Shown here: piece by piece, positions 38,058 to 45,178 of the stretch | How the letters are laid out: every line of letters begins with the position of its first letter | Numbering within the stretch: the first letter of the stretch is position 1 | Origin: a bacterium | Lineage (GTDB): Bacteria; Electryoneota; Tariuqbacteria; Tariuqbacterales; JADHWD01 | Reading direction: 5' to 3' | Assembly (NCBI GenBank): GCA_016783645.1 | Contig: JADHWD010000002.1 | Location: forward strand, 1 to 45,178 | DNA: 45,178 nt | Made by a program: the position numbers and the translations under genes | Notes under the pieces: generated by a model | What the model saw: the letters and a program-made list of their open reading frames with translations, nothing else | What the model was told of the DNA's origin: nothing | Databases searched by the model: none

Positions 38058-41000
38058 ATGCTCGTACGCAAATATATATATATTATCATCTTAACCGCAT
38101 TGAGCTTCGCGGTGAAAATCCAGGCTCAGCCGGAAGATTATCCCCATCCTAATTTAAAATGGTACACCATCGAGAGTGAACACTTTTTCGCGCATTACCA
38201 TGAAGGCGCGGAACGGGCGGCGAAGACCTGTGTCAAAATCGGCGAAGATATTTACGAGCCCATCACCAAATTATATGGATATGAGCCTGATACCAAGATA
38301 CATTTTTTGATAAAAGACACCGATGATTATTCCAACGGCGGCGCTTATTACTATGATAATAAAATATTGATATGGGCGACGGCGTTAGATTGGGATCTGC
38401 GCGGCACTCACAATTGGTTAAGAAATGTAGTCACCCACGAATTCAGCCACATGATACAATTAGGCGCTTCCCGCAAACTGCCCCGTAGATTCCCCGGAAT
38501 CTACCTGCAATGGCTGAATTATGAAGAGGAGAAGCGTCCCGATGTGCTTTACGGCTATCCTAATGTGCTGATGTCCTATCCCATCGCCATGACCGTGATT
38601 CCGCCTTGGTTCGCTGAAGGATGCGCTCAGAGTCAAGCTCCCGGATTCGATTATGACACTTGGGACAGCCACCGCGATATGATACTGCGGACGCGGGCGC
38701 TGACCGGGACTCTGCTCTCCTTGAATGAGATGGGCGCTTACGGTAAAAACACGGTGGGAAATGAATCGGTATATAACCAGGGATATTCCCTCACGCAGTA
38801 TATTATAAAGCGCTGGGGAGATGATGCGCTGCAGCGGATCTCCGCCAATATGAAAGCGCCCTTGAATTATTCCTTCAGCAACGCTATAGAAAAAGCTATC
38901 GGATTGACCGATAAGCAATTATATAAGGCATGGAAGGATTCACTGGAAAAGTATTATACTGAAACTACCGCTTCCATCTCGAAGAGTCTTTATACCGGAG
39001 CGAAAATTGGGACAGAAGGTTACGGTAATTTCTATCCGGCTTTCATCAATGATATAGAGATTGTTTATCTGTCCAACAAGGGGCGTGATTATATGTCCAT
39101 CACCAGCCTTTATAAGATGGACCTCACCACCGGAAAGAGCGAATTGTTGAAGAGCGGCGTTCAATCGCGCCCGGCCGTTTCACCCGATGGTGAATGGCTT
39201 GCATACTCCCGCAAGACTGTAACTCATAGAGCGCATCTTAACGACCTTTATCTATTCAATCTGGCGGATGAGAAGGAATATCGTATGACGACCGGGGCGC
39301 GGGCGGAATCGCCAGCATTTTCACCGGATGGAAAATCTATCGCCTTTGTCCTGAACTGGGGAGGCACTAAAAACTTGGCAGTGGCGGAACTGCCGGAATT
39401 GACCGGAAAAAATATACCTCAAATTGAAAGCTGGCGGATTATCACCGATTTTAATGACGGCGAGCAGATATATAATCCTGTCTATTCTCCCGACGATTCG
39501 TCAATAGTATTCGCCTTTTCCGATCGTTTTTCGCGGGATATCGGCGAAATATCAACGGAAGGCGGCAAAATCAATTGGATTCTCAACAGTGAAGCCGATG
39601 AAAGAAATCCGTCATTCACACCGGACGGCAAAGGATTGCTCTATTCCAGCGATAAAACCGGAATATATAATTTATACCGGTTAGATTTGGCATCCGGTGA
39701 AGAGACATTGTTGACCAATGTTTTAGGCGGCGCTTTCATGGGGAATATGTCCGATAGCGGGATGCTGGTCTACAGCGGTTACTGCGACAACGGCTATTAT
39801 ATTTATCTGATAAACACACCGGAGCCGCAGAATTCCAAATTCGCTTTATATGAGCGTGATTTCGAGCAAAATATTCCCATACCCCAATTCAATGACCATC
39901 ATTTACCGGATTATAAAATCGACCGGTATAAGCCCGCTTTCGGCATCACATTTTTACTGCCGCGGCTGATGGTGGATTTGAGTAGTTTCAAGCCGGGATT
40001 GTATTTCTATAAGACTGACTTTTTAGACTGGTTCAATCTTTTCGGAGGATTTTCCTTCAACGGTATCACGGAAGATCCAAAATTCTGGTACGGGGTGACT
40101 CATCTGAATATGAATTATCTGGGCGATTACGATATGTTCGCCATGATCGAATATGTCAATATCAATCCCACGATTTTCCTCGAAGGCTACAATGTGGTGC
40201 GCAACTCCGAGCAGACATTTTTAAATGATATCGGCGGCGGCGCCCGCATCATCGGCGAAACGCCGGAACACGAGCCGATATACGATGACTACGCTATCGA
40301 TTATAAGTTTTCTCTCAACGAAGTTGACGGCGGTTTCCGTTATCAGTTGAACGACAAAGATAACTTGGAACTGCGGGGCATTATTTCCCGGTATAACTCC
40401 AAATTGACTTTCGATGACGGCGCCGTATTCAACTATTACTATTTCAAAGGCAAAAGCCTGGCTTTAAGGTGGCGCTCCGACCAGCGGATACCGGCGATGG
40501 ATATGGATATCAATCCCCGCATGGGCCGCCAGGTGATCGCCGAAATTGCCCGCGAAAACAACGATTTCATCGACGGATTCACTGTCGATGCCGGATTAAT
40601 CAAGGAAGTTTACATCCCCTACAACTACGGACGCTATTCACTGCAGTGGGAAGAATACTTGAAATCCCCCTTGGGAGACATGCATGGGATCACATTGAGG
40701 GCGAACGCCGCATTCTTAGACCAGAATAATGTGGACGACTTCTTCTATTTATACGGCGGCGGACTGCCGGGGATGAAGGGCTATTCTTTCTACAGTTTAG
40801 GCGGCACCCGAAATTTCATCGGAACATTAACTTACCGCTTCCCCTTGCTGTGTCGAGGGGGTCCGAGGATTTTACAGGCTTATCTCCAGCGGGCATATTT
40901 GGGATTGTTCATGGATTATGGCAACGCCTGGACGGGCGATGTGGATTTCGCCGATTGGAAGAAGGATATAGGGGTGAACCTGCGGATGCAGTTAGTCTCA

Positions 41001-41177
41001 TTCTTCGCTTTTCCCACCGCAGTGACACTGGAAGCCGCATACGGATTGGATAAATTCAGCGTATCTCAGCAGGGATTTGAAGGAACTTACGGCAAAGAAT
41101 GGCGCTATTATTTGACGGTGCTGTTCAATTTCAATATGATGCAGAGAGGAAGAACCGTTAGGAATATTGGGTTTTGA
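38058..41177 (+). CDS. Secreted gluzincin (peptidase MA-like) + PD40/TolB-like propeller + C-terminal surface-antigen/Omp85-like beta-barrel
   Basis: Signal peptide; VTHEFSHMIQ ... PPWFAEGCAQ; PAVSPDGEWLAYSR, PAFSPDGKSIAF, PSFTPDGKGLLYSSDK; GMKGYSFYSLGGTRNFIGTLTYRFPLL...LGLFMDYGNAW. Confidence 0.82.
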   Translation: MLVRKYIYIIILTALSFAVKIQAQPEDYPHPNLKWYTIESEHFFAHYHEGAERAAKTCVKIGEDIYEPITKLYGYEPDTKIHFLIKDTDDYSNGGAYYYDNKILIWATALDWDLRGTHNWLRNVVTHEFSHMIQLGASRKLPRRFPGIYLQWLNYEEEKRPDVLYGYPNVLMSYPIAMTVIPPWFAEGCAQSQAPGFDYDTWDSHRDMILRTRALTGTLLSLNEMGAYGKNTVGNESVYNQGYSLTQYIIKRWGDDALQRISANMKAPLNYSFSNAIEKAIGLTDKQLYKAWKDSLEKYYTETTASISKSLYTGAKIGTEGYGNFYPAFINDIEIVYLSNKGRDYMSITSLYKMDLTTGKSELLKSGVQSRPAVSPDGEWLAYSRKTVTHRAHLNDLYLFNLADEKEYRMTTGARAESPAFSPDGKSIAFVLNWGGTKNLAVAELPELTGKNIPQIESWRIITDFNDGEQIYNPVYSPDDSSIVFAFSDRFSRDIGEISTEGGKINWILNSEADERNPSFTPDGKGLLYSSDKTGIYNLYRLDLASGEETLLTNVLGGAFMGNMSDSGMLVYSGYCDNGYYIYLINTPEPQNSKFALYERDFEQNIPIPQFNDHHLPDYKIDRYKPAFGITFLLPRLMVDLSSFKPGLYFYKTDFLDWFNLFGGFSFNGITEDPKFWYGVTHLNMNYLGDYDMFAMIEYVNINPTIFLEGYNVVRNSEQTFLNDIGGGARIIGETPEHEPIYDDYAIDYKFSLNEVDGGFRYQLNDKDNLELRGIISRYNSKLTFDDGAVFNYYYFKGKSLALRWRSDQRIPAMDMDINPRMGRQVIAEIARENNDFIDGFTVDAGLIKEVYIPYNYGRYSLQWEEYLKSPLGDMHGITLRANAAFLDQNNVDDFFYLYGGGLPGMKGYSFYSLGGTRNFIGTLTYRFPLLCRGGPRILQAYLQRAYLGLFMDYGNAWTGDVDFADWKKDIGVNLRMQLVSFFAFPTAVTLEAAYGLDKFSVSQQGFEGTYGKEWRYYLTVLFNFNMMQRGRTVRNIGF

Positions 41178-41217
41178 TTAATAACTCCTAACCCGGACGA
41201 GCCGGAACTAAAAAGGA

Positions 41218-41306
41218 ATATTGAACAAGGAACAAGGAATATCGAATTACGAATTCAACACGGTCATGAATATTTCGACATTCCTTGTTCGATATTCGTT
41301 ATTCAA
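41218..41306. repeat. Imperfect inverted/tandem short repeat (GAACAAGGAACAAGGAATATCGAATTACGAATTC ... ATTCCTTGTTCGATATTCG)
   Basis: Arms at 41221-41253 and 41279-41306. Confidence 0.6.
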
Positions 41307-41358
41307 AACAATTTATTGAATAATATACATATTTCCAAATAAACACAGGGAGCATGAT

Positions 41359-42285
41359 ATGAGAATCATAATCATACTTGTGATTTTAACTTTGGCTTCA
41401 AGCCTGTTTGCGCAGGATGAGGCTGCATTGAATTACAATCAACAGGCTTTTCAATTGAGCCAAAAGTACTTATCCGCTTCGCAGGGCGGTGACAGTCAAC
41501 AGCCGTTGGCTTCTTCCAAACCCGAAGGCTGGAAATCCCCCGGTAAAGCTTTAATGCTGTCCGCAATTATGCCCGGCGCCGGTGAATTATACGCCGGTTC
41601 GCCTATAAAAGCCGCATTGTTCTTCGCGGTCGAAGTCGCCGCTTGGACCGGCGTGGCGATTTACCAAAAGGAGGGCAATGACAAGGAGAAAGAATATCAA
41701 AATTATGCCAATTCCCATTGGGACATTGACCTTTATCATGAATGGATGCGGAATTTCCCCACCTGGGGGGATTTCATCTCCGATTATCCGCAATATACCG
41801 ATCCTTCGACTATTCCTAATGAAATTTATAACCTCTTTGAAGAAGACAATAATTTCACCCACCAGCTGCCCAATACTGTGACTCAGCAGTATTACGAGAT
41901 GATCGGCAAATACATGACTCAGTTCGGTCCTGGATGGGATGATTCAGGATGGCAAAGTTCAACATCGCCTTATATACAGAACGAAGAGACGGAATCTTAT
42001 TATTGGCCCGGAATCGATCAGAATCCTGATCCTACGGTATCGGATTACTGGTTGAATACTAACAATGCCTATTTATATCAGGATATCCGCTATAAATCCA
42101 ACGAGGCTTTAGACAACGCCACTTTATTCGCCGAATTAGCGTTAATCAACCATGTAGTGTCGGCTTTGGACGCCGGATTCACCGTGCGATTGAAGAATAA
42201 GCGTCTGGAAACCGCGCTGAATGTCGAACCTCAGATGTATTGCGGGCATGCGATACCGATGGGTAAAATCACGGTGAACTGGTGA
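41359..42285 (+). CDS. DUF5683-like membrane protein, paralogue 1
   Basis: Signal peptide; SPGKALMLSAIMPGAGELYAGSPIKAALFFAVEVAAWTGVAIYQK. Confidence 0.75.
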   Translation: MRIIIILVILTLASSLFAQDEAALNYNQQAFQLSQKYLSASQGGDSQQPLASSKPEGWKSPGKALMLSAIMPGAGELYAGSPIKAALFFAVEVAAWTGVAIYQKEGNDKEKEYQNYANSHWDIDLYHEWMRNFPTWGDFISDYPQYTDPSTIPNEIYNLFEEDNNFTHQLPNTVTQQYYEMIGKYMTQFGPGWDDSGWQSSTSPYIQNEETESYYWPGIDQNPDPTVSDYWLNTNNAYLYQDIRYKSNEALDNATLFAELALINHVVSALDAGFTVRLKNKRLETALNVEPQMYCGHAIPMGKITVNW

Positions 42286-43280
42286 TTCTAATGAAAATCA
42301 TCCTTGAATATCTGAAGCGCTGTATGGTAAGGAAAATAATCCCCCTTAATCCCCCTTTAGAAAAGGGGGAAATATCGGATCATTCCCCTTTAAAAAAAGG
42401 GATAAATTTCCGTTCCAATTTTTCCAGAGGAAAAAATTTTTTCACCCCCTTTTCTAAAGAAAAATACCAATTTTCCCCCTTTTTTAAAGGGGGGAAGGGG
42501 GGATTACTTAAAATATATCCATCAAAGCTGCCCTTTTTATATAAACCGCTAACCGCGTTGATTGTTCTTATTCTATTTACCTTAACCGCCGCCGCTTCCG
42601 GACAGTTGAATTCGGAGGCTGGGAATTTGCAGGGAACACTCTTCACTATTAAGCGGACGACAGCGGAATTTGAATTGATGAAAGCAAAAAATTCGGCGGC
42701 TTCCCCAACCGGCGCTAATTTGAAAAAGCCGCGCCAGAAAGACGCCAAACCGCTCTTGCTTTCAGTTTTAATACCAGGCGCCGGGCAGTATTACAACGGT
42801 GACAAGAAAAAAGCGGCGGTTTTTTTCGGGATAGAATTGACGCTGTGGGGCGCAGTATATGGCATAAACGCTTACAGCGGATGGATAGAAGACGACTACA
42901 AGGCTTTCGCATTGCAGAACGCCGGCATAGATTTATCGGGGAAAGATCATCAGTACTTTGTGGATATCGGCAATTATATGAACCGCGAGCAGTTCAACGA
43001 TCAGCAGTTGATCGAACGCGATTATGATTCTATGTATCTCGATTCCGCTTATAACTGGCAGTGGGACAGCGATTCCGACCGGCAGAGATTCAAGGATCTC
43101 CGCATACGGTCGGATTCCATCAAGAACACCGTCTTTTTCGTCTCCGGAGCTATCGTGCTGAATCATCTGATATCGGGGATAGAAGCGGCTAAAAGCGCGG
43201 ATAAAAAGAATAAAATCAGCGCCGGAATAAGCTCCGGACCTAATGGAAGTAAAATGTTAACTATTATAAAGGAATTTTGA
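42282..43280 (+). CDS. DUF5683-like membrane protein, paralogue 2, with repeat-derived N-terminal segment
   Basis: KPLLLSVLIPGAGQYYNGDKKKAAVFFGIELTLWGAVYGI; GTGA overlap with the previous gene. Confidence 0.75.
   Translation: MILMKIILEYLKRCMVRKIIPLNPPLEKGEISDHSPLKKGINFRSNFSRGKNFFTPFSKEKYQFSPFFKGGKGGLLKIYPSKLPFLYKPLTALIVLILFTLTAAASGQLNSEAGNLQGTLFTIKRTTAEFELMKAKNSAASPTGANLKKPRQKDAKPLLLSVLIPGAGQYYNGDKKKAAVFFGIELTLWGAVYGINAYSGWIEDDYKAFALQNAGIDLSGKDHQYFVDIGNYMNREQFNDQQLIERDYDSMYLDSAYNWQWDSDSDRQRFKDLRIRSDSIKNTVFFVSGAIVLNHLISGIEAAKSADKKNKISAGISSGPNGSKMLTIIKEF
42336..42510. repeat. C/G-tract inverted-repeat element lying in frame inside a CDS
   Basis: AATAATCCCCCTTAATCCCCCTTTAGAAAAGGGGG ... CCCCCTTTTTTAAAGGGGGGAAGGGGGGATTACTT. 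Confidence 0.8.
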
Positions 43281-43281
43281 A

Positions 43282-44169
43282 TTGAAGAAGCTGTTAATAA
43301 CAGGCGCCAGCGGTCTTATAGGCCGCAGTTTGATGAAACATTGTCATAATCGATTTGATGTTATAGGCACATATAATACCACTGATTATAAACCCGATAA
43401 CAGCGTATTGAAAAAATTGAATTTGACCGATACCGCGGAGTTAGAACAATGCCTCGACGCTATCAATCCGGAAGTGGTGATTCATACTGCGGCTGTCAGC
43501 AGTATCAGCGGCTGTGAAAAAGACCCAAAGCTGACGGAGGAAGTCAATTACCGCGCTTCCGCTCAATTAGCCGCTTTCTGCGTCCGTAAAGATATCAGGT
43601 TGATATATTTATCCAGCGATATGGTTTTTAATGGCGTGAAGGGGAATTATTCCGAAGACGATGAACCCCATCCCATCAATCAATACGGCAAATCCAAATA
43701 CTCCGCCGAAGAAGCCATCAAGGGAATCTGCCAGAATTATGTGATCGCCAGATTGAATTTAGTCTACGGCAAAGGCGATGCGGTGAAGAAGTCTTTCACC
43801 GATGAACTGCTGATCGCTAACTGGAGCGGCAAAAGCTATCCAGTATTCAAGGATCAAGTCCGCAGTCCCATCTCATTGAACGCCGCCACCAGAGCTATAA
43901 GAGAATTGGCGGAAGGGAATTTTGAAGGCGTGTATCATCTGGGAGGATTAGAACCGATTAACCGCCTCGATTTCGCTAAAAAATTCATCTCTATGTTTCA
44001 TCTCGTTCCGGAGATTATCGAGGAGGCTGATGTGCCGGAAGAGCTGCAGGGCATCTATCCCATGAACACTTCCTTCGATGTTTCCAAAGCGAAGGGTGAT
44101 TTGAAAACGGTTCTGATGACTATCGAAGAGGGGCTTGATCTGGAATACGGCAAACCCCAAGTGCAGTAA
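43282..44169 (+). CDS. SDR-family sugar nucleotide reductase (RmlD-like)
   Basis: 295 aa; KKLLITGASGLIGRSLM, YLSSDMVFNGVKGNYSEDDEPHPINQYGKSKYSAEE. Confidence 0.85.
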   Translation: MKKLLITGASGLIGRSLMKHCHNRFDVIGTYNTTDYKPDNSVLKKLNLTDTAELEQCLDAINPEVVIHTAAVSSISGCEKDPKLTEEVNYRASAQLAAFCVRKDIRLIYLSSDMVFNGVKGNYSEDDEPHPINQYGKSKYSAEEAIKGICQNYVIARLNLVYGKGDAVKKSFTDELLIANWSGKSYPVFKDQVRSPISLNAATRAIRELAEGNFEGVYHLGGLEPINRLDFAKKFISMFHLVPEIIEEADVPEELQGIYPMNTSFDVSKAKGDLKTVLMTIEEGLDLEYGKPQVQ

Positions 44170-44290
44170 TATTCCATAAAGCAAAAATCTCATATCAAAA
44201 ATCTAAAATCTTTATAGTTTTAATAGCCATAATAGCCAGTGAATCTTTTACCTTAATTACCTGTGAATCTTCATATTTTTAGCGGAAAAT

Positions 44291-45178
44291 TCACTTCATC
44301 ACCGCCACAACTTTATAAAACCGCATCTGATCATTCACAGAAACATCGAGAAAACTATCTTCCTCCGTGATTCCCAGCAGTACCGCGTTTTCCGGTTCAA
44401 AATGCGCTTGTGAAGACGAGTATATTCTGTATTCATAACCTTCCCGCTTCAGCCATTTCAAAAGATATCCGTCTTCCTGCCGGATAATCCTCAAATCGTC
44501 AGCAATTCCGCCTAATGTCTGCCCGGTAACCTCCATTTCCACCGGTAAGATCACTAACTGCTGTTCCGGGTCATTGGAATATAGAAATATATTAGTATTA
44601 TAAATTGTCGGGTACATATTCGCCGCGCTGGCGGTCACTAATATGGTGTCGATTTCATTCTCTTCCATACTGCCGGAGATGGGACTCAAGGATAACCAGG
44701 GTCTGACGATGTCAATTCTAAGGAGGTTGTGAACATAGTTGTTGTTGTGAGCGATAGTCAGACCATCATTTTTCTGTTGATTCTGAATACCGATGGTGGC
44801 GGAACTGACATTTCCCTCCATTTCATAATATTGCAGGGTTATCCTGCCCTCCCGCTGAAGGATATATTGGAATGTGTAAGTCCCCTGAACCGAAGTCCCA
44901 TAGTGATCAACTTCCAAGAAGCTCACCACCGTTGAATCGCTCCCGTTATTCCATATTAGTACTCTTCCATCGCCTGTCAGCGGGTCTAAGTCATCCCACC
45001 ATCCGGCGATGAGATTTTCCGGCGCGGAGGTGCTGGGAAGCTGTGTGTTGTTCCAAGCGTTAGAGTGGGAGGTGAAGCTTAACCATCCGTTAGCCGATAC
45101 AATCACCGTGGAAAAACTGCGGTTGTAGAATGGAAAGGAGAATCCCAAAGGCAGATCGGCGGAAGTGGAATCGTTATG
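44291..45178 (-). CDS. Partial secreted protein, C-terminal portion (gene runs off the right edge)
   Basis: Frame remains open to 45178 (HNDSTSADLPLGFSFPFYNRSFSTVIVSANGWLSF...); Ig-like WLSLSPISGSMEENEIDTILVTASA. Confidence 0.7.
   Translation of the reverse strand, partial: HNDSTSADLPLGFSFPFYNRSFSTVIVSANGWLSFTSHSNAWNNTQLPSTSAPENLIAGWWDDLDPLTGDGRVLIWNNGSDSTVVSFLEVDHYGTSVQGTYTFQYILQREGRITLQYYEMEGNVSSATIGIQNQQKNDGLTIAHNNNYVHNLLRIDIVRPWLSLSPISGSMEENEIDTILVTASAANMYPTIYNTNIFLYSNDPEQQLVILPVEMEVTGQTLGGIADDLRIIRQEDGYLLKWLKREGYEYRIYSSSQAHFEPENAVLLGITEEDSFLDVSVNDQMRFYKVVAVMK

Noticed and set aside
1-45178. tRNA or rRNA genes
   Set aside because: No cloverleaf with T-loop/anticodon pattern or rRNA-conserved sequence was recognised on either strand by eye.

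Overview
The window carries a nearly complete division and cell-wall (dcw) cluster on the + strand: mraZ-rsmH-ftsL-ftsI(PASTA)-murE-[75 aa ORF]-murF-mraY-murD-ftsW-murG-[41 aa membrane ORF]-murC-murB-ftsQ-ftsA-ftsZ (about 3.98-25.23 kb). Upstream on the - strand are pseG and pseC and a 5'-truncated pseB remnant. Downstream on the + strand are a radical SAM protein, a Trm112-like protein, a PorU-like C25 peptidase with a C-terminal sorting-type domain, a PorV-like barrel, an M6-like protein that has lost HExxH, a tandem pair of retropepsin-like proteins, a gluzincin + PD40 + barrel fusion, two DUF5683-like membrane proteins and an RmlD-like reductase. A partial secreted protein lies on the - strand at the right edge. 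Gene content suggests an FCB-type Gram-negative lineage with meso-DAP peptidoglycan and a type IX-like secretion pathway (inference). The most unusual feature is that the dcw cluster is interrupted by several families of short structured intergenic repeats. Their stems show compensatory changes between copies, one loop is inverted between copies, and some elements form the 3' ends of coding genes (murE, murF) or sit inside a CDS (second DUF5683-like gene). No tRNA, rRNA, CRISPR or transposase was found. All calls are from reading the sequence; no database search was run.
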